From contig NZ_JBGSRV010000010.1 of the NCBI RefSeq assembly GCF_041737375.1, forward strand, positions 372,001-436,000: a DNA stretch of 64,000 bases. Reading direction: 5' to 3'. The translations under genes were made by a program, and so were the position numbers. Under the pieces are notes generated by a model, which worked only from the letters and a program-made list of their open reading frames with translations, made no database searches and was not told the DNA's origin. Shown in pieces: positions 17,966 through 26,562 of this stretch. Each line of letters begins with the position of its first letter. The stretch's first letter is position 1. This DNA comes from Vampirovibrio sp041737375 (GTDB lineage Bacteria > Cyanobacteriota > Vampirovibrionia > Vampirovibrionales > Vampirovibrionaceae).

Positions 17966-19300
17966 ATGCTTACATACGTGCGCACGCATTTAGGCGCGGC
18001 GATGCCCGTTGGGTTTTCATCGCCACGCAAAAAATCAGAACTGACCTTAGAATCAAGCCTTAAAAACAAGCAAACTACACCAGAAAAATCAGCGTCACAA
18101 ACCCAGCCCGCCGCCACGCAGGAAGTCCAATCCAAAATAACAATCGCCCCGTCCCAAGCCCATCATTTTTCAGGAGCGATGCTAAACACAAAAAAAACAG
18201 TTCCCATTCGCTTTCAAGGATGGGGGCAAACAGGGCAGGCACTCCCTGAGGTGAACTTGCAAGATTTTACCAGCGGAAATGCCGCAAAACGGGTGGCCTT
18301 TGTACAAAAACTGGGGAACAGCCTGTCCCAATTCGGGTTTGTCTCCATCAGCGGTCACAACGTCTCTCCCACGCTGATCAAAACTTATTATCAAACCCTG
18401 CCAAAAGTTTTTGGCTTGCCCATGGACGTTAAAAAGCAATACGTTCGGGCCGATTTAGGTCGTAGCCGAGGCTATTACGAGTTAGGACAGGAAACCAAAT
18501 CCGCTTACGAGGGTGGTCCCCGCGTGGCTGATAAAAAAGAAAACTGGCACAGTGGCGCGCCCGACACACTCAATGTATTTCCCCAGGAAGGCTCTCGCAG
18601 CTTTCCCCGACAAAACGAAAGGCTGTTCAAGCAAATGGAAAACACCAGCCTTCTTTTAGCGGAAGCGGTGGGCGAGTATCTGGACAGCATTGGGCTAAAA
18701 GATCAGGGGTATTTAAAATCCACCCTGCTGGATGGCAAACGACCGATTGGCAATCATCTGATGCGTAGCATTCATTATCCTGCCGTGCCTGAGGCGGAAC
18801 GACAAGGCTATCAAGCGGGACAGCCAGTGATTCGGGCAGGTCAGCATTTTGACATGAACCTGTTTACCCTGCTGCCAGAAGCCACTGAGGCAGGTTTACA
18901 AATCATGCCCCGTAAAAACGGGCAGGAAACTGGCAAATGGCTGCCCATTCACAGTCAGGCTGGCACCTTGGTGATGAATGTGGGCGATATGCTTTCTCTC
19001 ATTAGCGGTGGAGAAATCAACGAGCAAGGGCGCATTGTAAAACAAGGCGTCATTCCCTCCATTCGTCATCAAGTGGTGGGTGATGAGACGACGCTGAGCC
19101 GTCCCCGATTGTCCATCCCCTTTTTCACCACACCCCACTACGATAAGCCCTTACGCAACTTAAAAACAGGTCAGGAAATTCCCACCGTGGCATTTTCTTA
19201 CCGACGACTCAATGGGCATGGCAGCCTGAATAACACCTCTCTTTCTGAGTTCAGAAAGAATGTAACCCCCATGGTACGGCCTTTAACGCTCATTAGGTGA
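17966..19300 (+). CDS. 2-oxoglutarate/Fe(II) oxygenase, isopenicillin-N-synthase-like
   Basis: The protein has the two-domain plan of plant-type and IPNS-like oxygenases. An N-terminal DIOX_N-like region runs from about residue 90 to 220 (SLSQFGFVSISGHNV, LGRSRGYYELG). A double-stranded beta-helix follows, with iron ligands His294 and Asp296 (GQHFD) and His368 (SIRHQVV), and an Arg-x-Ser cosubstrate motif (RPRLSIPFF). The first 80 residues are low-complexity, basic and not recognisable. The start is ATG at 17966 with GAGG ten bases upstream. No biosynthetic cluster surrounds it, so the substrate is unknown. Confidence 0.85.
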   Translation: MLTYVRTHLGAAMPVGFSSPRKKSELTLESSLKNKQTTPEKSASQTQPAATQEVQSKITIAPSQAHHFSGAMLNTKKTVPIRFQGWGQTGQALPEVNLQDFTSGNAAKRVAFVQKLGNSLSQFGFVSISGHNVSPTLIKTYYQTLPKVFGLPMDVKKQYVRADLGRSRGYYELGQETKSAYEGGPRVADKKENWHSGAPDTLNVFPQEGSRSFPRQNERLFKQMENTSLLLAEAVGEYLDSIGLKDQGYLKSTLLDGKRPIGNHLMRSIHYPAVPEAERQGYQAGQPVIRAGQHFDMNLFTLLPEATEAGLQIMPRKNGQETGKWLPIHSQAGTLVMNVGDMLSLISGGEINEQGRIVKQGVIPSIRHQVVGDETTLSRPRLSIPFFTTPHYDKPLRNLKTGQEIPTVAFSYRRLNGHGSLNNTSLSEFRKNVTPMVRPLTLIR

Positions 19301-19333
19301 ATAACAAAGGCGCAGCACCCTTTCCTAAACACT

Positions 19334-19370
19334 AAAACGCTCAGACCCATGGCCTGAGCGTTTTAATTTT
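19334..19370. terminator. Bidirectional terminator
   Basis: A perfect 11-bp stem (19334-19344 with 19354-19364) is followed by a T-rich tail on the plus strand and preceded by A residues. It lies between the convergent oxygenase and sdhB genes. Confidence 0.85.
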
Positions 19371-19385
19371 TTACAGCAATATGAC

Positions 19386-20171
19386 CTAACGAATAAAGCC
19401 CAGCTTGCGCAGGAACCACATCATCGGATCGTAATAACGATCCACCACCCGCTCTTTCAGCGGAATAATGGCGTTATCGGTAATTTTAATTTCTTCCGGG
19501 CAAACCTCGGTACAGCACTTGGTAATGTTGCACAGGCCCACACCCGCTTTTTCCTTAATGAAAGGAATGCGATCGGCCCGGTCCATGGGGTGCATTTCCA
19601 GGCTGGCCAAACGAATCATCCAGCGAGGCCCGTAGAAATGCTCTTTCTGGTTGTGGTTACGCAACACATGGCAAACATCCTGGCACAGAAAGCACTCAAT
19701 ACACTTTCTGAATTCCTGGGGCCGATCCACATCGTTTTGATAATAACGCCAGTCCTTGGAGTTATTATCGGGCGGGGTGAAGGGCTGAATGGTCTTGTTG
19801 ACCTCGTAATTCCAGGAAACGTCTGTCACCAGATCCCGAATGATCGGAAAGGTTTTCATGGGTTGAACATCGATGGGTTTGCTCAAATCCAGATGATCCA
19901 GCCGGGTTTTGCACATCAGGCTGGGTTTTCCATTTACTTCGCCGCTGCAAGAGCCGCATTTTGCCGCTTTACAGTTCCAACGAACCGCCAAATCAGGACT
20001 TTGGTAGTTTTGAATATAATGCAAAGCATCCAGCACCACCATGCCAGACTCCACGGGAACCGTGTATTCCTGGGTCTGACCGCCATTAGCGTCTCCCCGG
20101 AACACCCTGAAAGTGGCAGTCTTAGTCTGACCGTTGGCGGCAGGCGCCTCATGAGTCGCTGACTGGGCCAT
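19386..20171 (-). CDS. sdhB: Succinate dehydrogenase/fumarate reductase iron-sulfur subunit
   Basis: It passes electrons between the flavoprotein and the membrane anchor. The N-terminal half has the plant-type [2Fe-2S] site (CKAAKCGSCSG...MC). The C-terminal half has the two clusters CIECFLCQDVC and CNITKCCTEVCPE. The 261 residues are normal for the family. Its ATG overlaps the sdhA stop codon by one base, with GAGGAG upstream. It is last in the sdhCAB operon. Direction (succinate oxidation or fumarate reduction) cannot be told from sequence. Confidence 0.95.
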   Translation of the reverse strand: MAQSATHEAPAANGQTKTATFRVFRGDANGGQTQEYTVPVESGMVVLDALHYIQNYQSPDLAVRWNCKAAKCGSCSGEVNGKPSLMCKTRLDHLDLSKPIDVQPMKTFPIIRDLVTDVSWNYEVNKTIQPFTPPDNNSKDWRYYQNDVDRPQEFRKCIECFLCQDVCHVLRNHNQKEHFYGPRWMIRLASLEMHPMDRADRIPFIKEKAGVGLCNITKCCTEVCPEEIKITDNAIIPLKERVVDRYYDPMMWFLRKLGFIR

Positions 20172-21988
20172 TACTTTTTCTCCTCTTCAAAGAGTTTCTT
20201 CAGTTCGTCTGGCATGATTGGTTTTGGCTCGGTGCGATACTGCATTTTGCCATCCGCACCCTTATTAACCAGGGCATTCAAATTAGAGAGTTGCTCATCG
20301 TACTCAGGGAAGTCCACACGAGTGTGGCCTCCACGGCTTTCCCGACGCTCTAAAGCACATTTGGCAACCGCTTTGGAAACCACAATCATGCTCTTCAAGT
20401 CCTGAGCCAGGTGCCAACCGGGGTTAAACTGAATAGAACCTTCCACGGAAACATTAGCGACCCGCTTTTCAATGGCATCCAGCTCGGCAAGCGCCTTGGT
20501 CAGGTCTTCTTCCGTTCGCATAATGCCAACCTTGTGTTGCATCACTTCCTGAAGATCCCGGTGTACTTCATAAGGACCCTCGCCCGTACGCTCAAAAGGA
20601 GCCATCAAGGCTTCGGCAGCCGCTTTCACTTGCGCTTCATCCGCTTTGGGTGTGCCCTCAACGGACTTGGCAAACTCGATAGCGCCCAGTCCGGCCAAGC
20701 GGCCAAACACCACCAAATCAGACAGCGAGTTGCCACCCAACCGGTTGGCCCCATGCAGCCCCGCCGCGCATTCGCCAGCGGCAAACAAGCCGGGAACCGC
20801 CGTCATTTGGGATTCCGGGTTTACCTGAATACCGCCCATGGTGTAGTGCATGGTGGGACCCACTTCCATGGGTTGCTTGGTAATGTCCACATCCGCCAAC
20901 TCTTTGAACTGGTGGTACATGCTGGGCAATTTGCGCTTGATGCGATCAGCGTCCTGATAGCTGATATCCAGGAAGACGCCCCCGTGTGGGCTTCCACGTC
21001 CGGCCTGTACTTCATAGTAAATGGCCTTGGACACGTTATCACGAGTGGACAATTCGGGTGGACGACGGGCATCAGTATGCTCGTTGGCCAGGGTTGCTTT
21101 AACCCAACGATCACACTCTTCCTCGGTTTCCGCAAAGGTATGCTTGGTCTCGGGGGGCAGATAGTCAAACATAAAGCGCTTACCGTCTTTATTTCGCAGA
21201 ATACCACCTTCGCCCCGCACCCCTTCGGTTACCAGAATGCCCCGAACCCCGGGCGGCCAAACCATGCCGGTGGGGTGAAACTGAATGAATTCCATATCCA
21301 GCAAATCAGCGCCCGCTTCATAAGCCAGCGTCTGGCCATCGCCGGTATACTCCCAGGAGTTGGAGGTCACTTTCCAGGCTTTGCCCGTACCGCCCGTGGC
21401 CAAAATCACGGCCTTGGCGTTAAAAGTCACAAAGCGTCCGCTTTCACGCCAGTAGCCAAAGGCGCCATTCACCCGGCCATCGCCATCTTTCAGCAATTGG
21501 CTGATGGTGCATTCCATGTAAACGTCAATGCCAGAATGCACACCCTTGTCCTGCAAGGTGCGAATCATTTCCAAACCGGTCCGATCGCCCACGTGCGCCA
21601 AGCGCTTGTAGGTATGGCCTCCAAAGGCCCGCTGGCTGATTTTACCGTCTTTGGTACGGTCGAACACAGCGCCCCATTGCTCCAGCTCGTTAATGCGCTC
21701 GGGGGCCTGCTTGGCGTGCAGCTCAGCCATCCGCCAGTTGTTCAGGAACTTGCCACCCTTCATGGTGTCTTTAAAGTGGGTTTGCCAGCCATCGGCCGGA
21801 TCCACGTTGCCCAAAGCGGCAGCGGCGCCACCTTCAGCCATTACAGTATGCGCTTTGCCCAACAGGGATTTACAAACCAGCGCTACCGACAAGCCTTGCG
21901 CGGATACTTCGATAGCGGCTCTCAAGCCAGCGCCACCGGCGCCAATTACCAGCACGTCATGCGTGTGGGTTTCGTACGTCACGCTCAT
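20171..21988 (-). CDS. sdhA: Succinate dehydrogenase/fumarate reductase flavoprotein subunit
   Basis: This is the catalytic subunit interconverting succinate and fumarate. The FAD Rossmann motif GAGGAGLRAA lies near residue 17. The covalent-flavin histidine is in RAFGGHTYKR. The active-site block HPTG near residue 230 and the TMGGIQVNPESQ region follow, and a capping domain and C-terminal helices complete the 605 residues. It abuts the anchor gene (stop at 21989) and overlaps sdhB by one base. Confidence 0.96.
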   Translation of the reverse strand: MSVTYETHTHDVLVIGAGGAGLRAAIEVSAQGLSVALVCKSLLGKAHTVMAEGGAAAALGNVDPADGWQTHFKDTMKGGKFLNNWRMAELHAKQAPERINELEQWGAVFDRTKDGKISQRAFGGHTYKRLAHVGDRTGLEMIRTLQDKGVHSGIDVYMECTISQLLKDGDGRVNGAFGYWRESGRFVTFNAKAVILATGGTGKAWKVTSNSWEYTGDGQTLAYEAGADLLDMEFIQFHPTGMVWPPGVRGILVTEGVRGEGGILRNKDGKRFMFDYLPPETKHTFAETEEECDRWVKATLANEHTDARRPPELSTRDNVSKAIYYEVQAGRGSPHGGVFLDISYQDADRIKRKLPSMYHQFKELADVDITKQPMEVGPTMHYTMGGIQVNPESQMTAVPGLFAAGECAAGLHGANRLGGNSLSDLVVFGRLAGLGAIEFAKSVEGTPKADEAQVKAAAEALMAPFERTGEGPYEVHRDLQEVMQHKVGIMRTEEDLTKALAELDAIEKRVANVSVEGSIQFNPGWHLAQDLKSMIVVSKAVAKCALERRESRGGHTRVDFPEYDEQLSNLNALVNKGADGKMQYRTEPKPIMPDELKKLFEEEKK

Positions 21989-22858
21989 TTAGAACATACC
22001 TTTCCAAGAAAATTCAAAAATCCGGTCGAAATTGGCCGGAATGATACCACGGGACAGCGCCGTCAGATAAATATCGGCAATAATTACCCAGCCCAGGCTA
22101 ACCCAGCCAAACAAACCGTGCTTGGCATTCAAAATACTCTGGCGCTGGAAGGCATGGCCACGGGCTTCGCTAACGGGACAAGAGGAGAAGCAATCAATTT
22201 TCCCACCCAGAATGTGCCGCCAAGAGTGGCAGCTAAACACATACAGCGACAACAAAATAACATCCAGGGTAATCACCAGGCTACCTACACCCAGCCGCAA
22301 CCCGGAAAAGCCGGGGCTGAAGAAGGAGCAAACCACATCAATGGTGTGCAAGGTAATAAAGGCCGCCGCTAAATAAAAGAAGTAACGGTGCAGGTTCATC
22401 AACACCATGGGCAAAGCGGTTTCGCCCATGTACTTTTTACCGGTGCCCAACAAGGCAATCAGCGGGCTTTTAGGCTTGACATCTACCGCACAAGCCGCTG
22501 GAGCGGTGAACAGTGAACGATAATAAACCCGTCGGTAAAAATAGCAGGTGGCCCGAAAACCGGCAGGCACCCACAAAATAAAGAGCGCCGGAGATAAAAT
22601 CCAGCCCATATTCCCATTTCCCGGTACTTTCTCCAAAAAGGGAATGTGCAGACCGAACATTTCCAGATAGTGTGGTAGATAAGGCGTATAAAGCGGAGAA
22701 ATGTAATGGGTTCCCGGAAATTCACTGGGATAATTTTGCAGGGCCCGAAAAGTTGCGTAAATAATGAAGACAATGAGGGCAGCGCCAGCCAGAATTGGCT
22801 CAACTTGCCAGCCGTCTGTCCGGTCGGTACCCTGATTCCTCGTTGCAGTTGTAGCCAC
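21989..22858 (-). CDS. sdhC: Succinate dehydrogenase membrane anchor / cytochrome b subunit
   Basis: This 289-residue integral membrane protein has about five or six hydrophobic helices. It is a single long anchor rather than separate SdhC and SdhD. Heme or quinone ligands are probably among His residues in LHRYFFYLAAAFITLHTID. A Cys-rich C-terminal patch (CHSWRHILGGK followed by CFSSCP) is notable and resembles the anchors of some actinobacterial and delta-group enzymes. The GTG at 22858 has AGGA nine bases before it. A longer GTG frame lacks such a site. The call rests on gene order with sdhAB. Confidence 0.85.
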   Translation of the reverse strand: MATTATRNQGTDRTDGWQVEPILAGAALIVFIIYATFRALQNYPSEFPGTHYISPLYTPYLPHYLEMFGLHIPFLEKVPGNGNMGWILSPALFILWVPAGFRATCYFYRRVYYRSLFTAPAACAVDVKPKSPLIALLGTGKKYMGETALPMVLMNLHRYFFYLAAAFITLHTIDVVCSFFSPGFSGLRLGVGSLVITLDVILLSLYVFSCHSWRHILGGKIDCFSSCPVSEARGHAFQRQSILNAKHGLFGWVSLGWVIIADIYLTALSRGIIPANFDRIFEFSWKGMF

Positions 22859-22990
22859 GCTCAAAGTTCCTATAATTGAATAATCAGCTGAGTACGGAAA
22901 TAGCCGCACGTTAGCAGCCGTTTGTTTTATTTTATGCTAACCCCAAACCGGGTTCTGTGATTTCTCTCAAAGAGGGCGGCTTACCCGCTG

Positions 22991-23257
22991 CTAGCGGGGC
23001 TGTTTGCCGGGCAGGTTGGCGCCAACACGCTCCAGTTCAAACAAAACCTGCTCATCGGTGGTTGCGGACACCGCGATTTTCTGGAAGGTTTCCGCATCCA
23101 CGCTCAACTCTTTCAACAGCCCACGATCCATAGGGCAGGGGAATTCCAGATCGTACTGTTCAATTTCGCCAGCCGCCTCAAGGCGTGCCTTGTCGATCAT
23201 ACGGGCCAGCCAGCCAATGCCGCCAATTTGCAGATTTCCACTTCTCGGCTCCGCCAT
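22991..23257 (-). CDS. DUF5069 family protein
   Basis: This small soluble protein of 88 residues has the pattern GGIGWLARMIDKARLEAAGEI near the start (cited from residues 12-32 in shorter form: GWLARMIDKAR) and FPCPMDRGLLKELSVD. That agrees with the DUF5069 family, which has no known function. The ATG has a perfect AAGGAGG five bases upstream, so it should be well translated. It is 80 bp from the sdhC region on the same strand but has its own spacing. Confidence 0.7.
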   Translation of the reverse strand: MAEPRSGNLQIGGIGWLARMIDKARLEAAGEIEQYDLEFPCPMDRGLLKELSVDAETFQKIAVSATTDEQVLFELERVGANLPGKQPR

Positions 23258-23431
23258 GATGGCCTCCTTATATGTAAATTACTTAATACGTGTATCTGTC
23301 ATTTTTGAATGCGTTGAATTTAAACACAGACAACCTACACCCATAGTACCTGAAATTGAAAAGCCAATCCATTACCGGACTTGTCAAAAAATAATTCCCT
23401 AGACCGGACAGTTTCCCCTATAATGAGCCTT

Positions 23432-24586
23432 ATGTTCCGATTTTTGAAAAACCAGATTATCCCCGGACAGAGAGCTTTACAGGTTGCCAAAAACTTCAGC
23501 ATTCCGCTGGAGGCCTTTGCCACAACTGGCGAGCGGGATGCCATTCTGGCTTCTTCCGGCATGGGTAAGTCTTATTTAACCGGCGTTTTACTGGAAGAAA
23601 CGCTAGAAAATGGTTGTTTGGTGCTGGTGATTGACCCGGAAGGGGAGCATTTTACGCTAGCAGAGCGCTACCCCATGCTGATTATTGGCGGCGAGCATGG
23701 CACCTTACCGCTGGATGAAGAGGGCATTGATCTCTATATAGAAGCCATGCTCCAAAATCGCCTGTCCGCCGTGTTTGATTTGTCGGAATATCTGGATGAA
23801 GAACAGCAGCATTTATACGGCCTGATTGTGGATTGCCTGTTTCAGGCTGAGCAAAAATATCGCACCAAAATCCGTCTGGTGGTTGAAGAAGCCCAGATTT
23901 ACGCCCCCCAACGCATGGCGGGTGGATCCTCTCCAGCCAAACGGGGCAAGAAAAAAACCATGGACCCGGTGCAAGCCTCTCAAAAAATTGCCAAACGAGG
24001 ACGGAAGCGGGCCATTGATAGCCTGTGGGCCACTCAACGCCCGGCCAGCTTAAGCAAAGATATTTTGAGCCAGTGCAATCGCTTCTGGTTCGGGGGCATT
24101 CAGTCCGAACAGGACTACAAAGCCATCAAGCCTTTTTTAAACGAGGCCGGTATCTCCTTTGCGGCCATTAAAGCCTTAAAACCCGGTGAATTCTACTACT
24201 ACGCCAAAGGCGAAACCCATATTATAAAAGTTCGAAAACGCCACTGCAAACACGCCGGGGCCACCCCGGAGGCGGGACAAACCTTTAGCGCCGTGGCCGA
24301 TGGGCAAATGGAATCCACCATGAAAGCGCTGGTTCAGGAAATTAACAAGCGCACCGTACAAAAGCGTGAAGAAGATTCTGAGGTCACTCGCCTGAAAGCG
24401 GTGATTCGGGACTTAGAGCATGAAAACAAAAAGCTGGCCAAGGATTTGGAAGAAGAACGCATGGCCACGAAGGTGATTGAGCGTTTAGGCTCCACACCGG
24501 CCACGACCTCACCCAAACCACTGCGAAAATCCAGACTGGCCGACTTGGAAAAGCCAGAGCCCGAAAAGATTTATCTGGAAAGCTAG
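23432..24586 (+). CDS. HerA/FtsK-like DNA-translocating ATPase (DUF87 type)
   Basis: The 384 residues carry a P-loop ATPase of the HerA-FtsK superfamily. Walker A ASSGMGKS is near 40-47, the IDPEGEH motif near 68-73 is typical of HerA/VirB4 relatives, and Walker B RLVVEEAQ is at 148-154. The ATQRP sensor motif is near 200-204. A C-terminal coiled coil (about 320-350) and a basic tail follow. The HAS barrel of archaeal HerA is missing. The ATG at 23432 lies seven bases after TATAAT at 23419-23424, suggesting a leaderless message; an ATG at 23423 overlaps that box. The HNH nuclease gene follows by 14 bp. Confidence 0.82.
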   Translation: MFRFLKNQIIPGQRALQVAKNFSIPLEAFATTGERDAILASSGMGKSYLTGVLLEETLENGCLVLVIDPEGEHFTLAERYPMLIIGGEHGTLPLDEEGIDLYIEAMLQNRLSAVFDLSEYLDEEQQHLYGLIVDCLFQAEQKYRTKIRLVVEEAQIYAPQRMAGGSSPAKRGKKKTMDPVQASQKIAKRGRKRAIDSLWATQRPASLSKDILSQCNRFWFGGIQSEQDYKAIKPFLNEAGISFAAIKALKPGEFYYYAKGETHIIKVRKRHCKHAGATPEAGQTFSAVADGQMESTMKALVQEINKRTVQKREEDSEVTRLKAVIRDLEHENKKLAKDLEEERMATKVIERLGSTPATTSPKPLRKSRLADLEKPEPEKIYLES

Positions 24587-24600
24587 CGAAAGAAACAACC

Positions 24601-24984
24601 ATGCCGCTGAGTAATCGGGTCTGTTTTCTGGTGAACCTGCGAGATGGCTTAGGATGCCAGCAGTGTGGCAGGCAACCTTCCGCGCAAGCCAACTATCATC
24701 AGGGGTTCGAATACCATCACGTTCTGCCCCGCAGTCAGGGTGGCAGCGATGAACCGGAAAACATTGTGCTGCTTTGTCATGCCTGCCACCAGCACACCCA
24801 TCAGTCCGGCTTTTCAGCAACCCTGCCAGACCTAACCCCTGTTTTAAACTTTTCTTGCTACCCATGTAAAGCGGTTTTGGATAGCCAAACGGTTGAAATG
24901 AACTGCGGCTGGTATCGCTGCCCGGTTTGTCACGCCCAAACGCATTTATTCACCCATTTCCAGGGCTCAGCCCAACAACATTAG
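24601..24984 (+). CDS. HNH endonuclease with an added zinc ribbon
   Basis: The 127 residues hold an HNH metal-dependent nuclease. A CxxC knuckle (Cys19, Cys22) and a paired CxxC (Cys59, Cys62) would bind structural zinc. His39-His40 in EYHHVLPRSQGG and Asn54 in DEPENIVLLC form the active site. A second zinc ribbon with Cys86, Cys89, Cys107 and Cys110 follows. The gene is 14 bp behind the HerA-like ATPase, so the two are probably one transcription unit acting together on DNA. It is unrelated to homing elements as far as context shows. Confidence 0.85.
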   Translation: MPLSNRVCFLVNLRDGLGCQQCGRQPSAQANYHQGFEYHHVLPRSQGGSDEPENIVLLCHACHQHTHQSGFSATLPDLTPVLNFSCYPCKAVLDSQTVEMNCGWYRCPVCHAQTHLFTHFQGSAQQH

Positions 24985-25056
24985 CTGCCCGCTGGTTGCT
25001 GAAAGCGAGCGCCTCCCGTACAATGTTTCAATCTTCCTTCCTTCGTTATTCATGTC

Positions 25057-25140
25057 GGGCGAGTGGCGAAATGGTATACGCGCTAGTCTTAGGAACTAGT
25101 GGAGCAATCCGTGCAGGTTCAAGTCCTGTCTCGCCCACCA
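25057..25140 (+). tRNA. tRNA-Leu (anticodon UAG)
   Basis: The cloverleaf has acceptor GGGCGAG/CTCGCCC and discriminator A with encoded CCA. The anticodon stem CTAGT/ACTAG has loop CTTAGGA, giving TAG. There is a long variable arm and a T arm GCAGGTTCAAGTCCTGT. It is leucine type by variable arm and anticodon. Confidence 0.96.
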
Positions 25141-25166
25141 AAAATTTTTCAAAAACAAATTTTTTA

Positions 25167-25195
25167 AAAAGACGCTGACAATGGCGTCTTTTTTG
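25167..25195 (+). terminator. Terminator after tRNA-Leu(UAG)
   Basis: A 10-bp stem (25167-25176 with 25185-25194) with an 8-nt loop ends in a T run, 27 bp beyond the tRNA. Confidence 0.8.
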
Positions 25196-25230
25196 ATGGC
25201 GAAGCCCCCTGAATACCTGGCCGCAACTAT

Positions 25231-25261
25231 AAAAAAAAGTTGGGCCGTTACCGACCCAACT
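25231..25261 (-). terminator. Minus-strand terminator downstream of the uracil-DNA glycosylase gene
   Basis: A 10-bp stem with one G-T pair (25238-25247 with 25252-25261) is followed on the minus strand by eight T. It is 130 bp beyond the glycosylase stop. A further 7-bp inverted repeat (25350-25356 with 25371-25377) lies in between without a T run. Confidence 0.75.
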
Positions 25262-25389
25262 GTATCTCACTACTTGTAATCTACTTAAATCATTTGTATT
25301 GATTGAACCATTGAAGCCCAACCTTGCCAATAACCAAGCGGGGGTATAGGCACCTCACAAGGCCAAAGCGGAGGTGCTACCCTTTATAC

Positions 25390-26022
25390 CTAAGCGGGGT
25401 AAGCCCCCAAGGGGATGCCCAGCTTGTCCATTTCCAGTTTCACCGTTTCCAAATCCGCCAACATCAGGGCCTTAGGGCTGCCGGGCTTGCTCGAAGGATT
25501 TCTTAACAAATAAGACGGGTGGAAAATAGGCATGGCCTTGGCCCTATAAGGGGTTTCAAACCATTGGCCCCGAATTTGGGTAATGCCCTGTTTGGTTTTC
25601 AAAACATCCTGAACCGCCGTGGCGCCAGCCAACAAAATAATTTTGGGTTGCACGGCCTGAATTTGCGCTTCCAAATAGGGAAAGCAGGCGGCCATTTCCG
25701 CAGGCTTGGGCTTGCGGTTTTGGGGTGGGCGACATTTCACCACGTTGCAAATATAAAGATCCCGTTGACGATCCAGGCCCACGGAGGCCAGCATTTGGGT
25801 GAGCAGTTGTCCGGCTCTGCCCACAAAGGGAAGACCCGTCTCATCTTCATTTTGTCCCGGCCCTTCTCCCACCAGCATAATGGATGCCTGCGGGTTGCCA
25901 TCGGAAAAAACCGCCTGAATGCGAGTGGCACTCAGCTCGCACCGGGTACAAACGGAAGCCATGTGGGCCAGCTCGGTTAAGGAAAGCCCCTGAGCAAGTG
26001 GATTTAATAAAGTCTGCTGCAT
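25390..26022 (-). CDS. Uracil-DNA glycosylase, family 4 (iron-sulfur type)
   Basis: It removes uracil from DNA. The 210 residues show the family 4 layout: Cys25 and Cys28 (CTRCELS) with two later cysteines for a [4Fe-4S] cluster, and motif GEGPGQNEDETGLPFVG (shown from GEGPG to FVG). NVVKCRPPQNRKP and the late HPSYLLRNP motif follow. The ATG at 26022 is the first in-frame start. It is single, with its own terminator. Confidence 0.92.
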   Translation of the reverse strand: MQQTLLNPLAQGLSLTELAHMASVCTRCELSATRIQAVFSDGNPQASIMLVGEGPGQNEDETGLPFVGRAGQLLTQMLASVGLDRQRDLYICNVVKCRPPQNRKPKPAEMAACFPYLEAQIQAVQPKIILLAGATAVQDVLKTKQGITQIRGQWFETPYRAKAMPIFHPSYLLRNPSSKPGSPKALMLADLETVKLEMDKLGIPLGAYPA

Positions 26023-26098
26023 AACAATGCCCTGCCAAAGTGGCTATCACAGGGTGAATATTAACACAGAGACAGCAATGACCGTACTAGCGCCTTGG

Positions 26099-26296
26099 CT
26101 ACTTTCGGTATAACCGCAAACTAAAGCGGGCTTTGCCAAATTTAGCGGGATCCTGAAGCCGTTTCATCTCTGAAAACGTAGTCGTCTCATCAAACGTAGC
26201 CCCCAAAGCCCTTAAAGCGGGAGTCGGTTTGCCTGCCTCGGCTTCTGTAGATTTCAACCTGTTTTTTAGGGTAGGTGTAAACGCGTTTTTGTTCAT
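26099..26296 (-). CDS. Small basic protein of unknown function
   Basis: I do not recognise this 65-residue, Lys/Arg/Thr-rich protein (pI clearly basic). It has no membrane segment or Cys. The start at 26296 is well supported by GAGGGGG six bases upstream; a longer frame lacks this. It is expressed away from the pgpH cluster and towards the uracil-DNA glycosylase gene, 76 bp behind which it stops. Confidence 0.5.
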   Translation of the reverse strand: MNKNAFTPTLKNRLKSTEAEAGKPTPALRALGATFDETTTFSEMKRLQDPAKFGKARFSLRLYRK

Positions 26297-26562
26297 ATGA
26301 GACCCCCTCAAGTTTGGCAATTCAAATCAACGTTTCTTGAGCGATACCCGTAAATCAGAAGCTTATTTGCATGTTTATCTGGCATCATAACGGAGGTTTT
26401 ACAGGAAAAGCCATAAACCCAATATATGATTTTTCTCCACGAATGACACCAGGCGAGCTAAAATGGTGGAACTCCTATGCTAGGCAAATACCCATCCACA
26501 ACCCAATTCACCCGCAAAAAAGCACTTTGGGTATCTCAAACCCTCTCCCAACCTAGGATGTC

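Noticed and set aside
20411..22372. A 653-codon open frame antisense to sdhA and sdhC
   Set aside because: It spans two certain genes, is rich in His, Gln and Gly as antisense shadows are, and has no recognisable domain.
25117..25140. The 3' end of tRNA-Leu(UAG) as a phage or island attachment site
   Set aside because: No second copy of this sequence was seen in the window and no integrase gene is present; only the location is suggestive.
26371..26556. A 61-codon plus-strand frame before pgpH
   Set aside because: It has no ribosome site, no domain and unusual composition; it lies in what is probably the pgpH leader.
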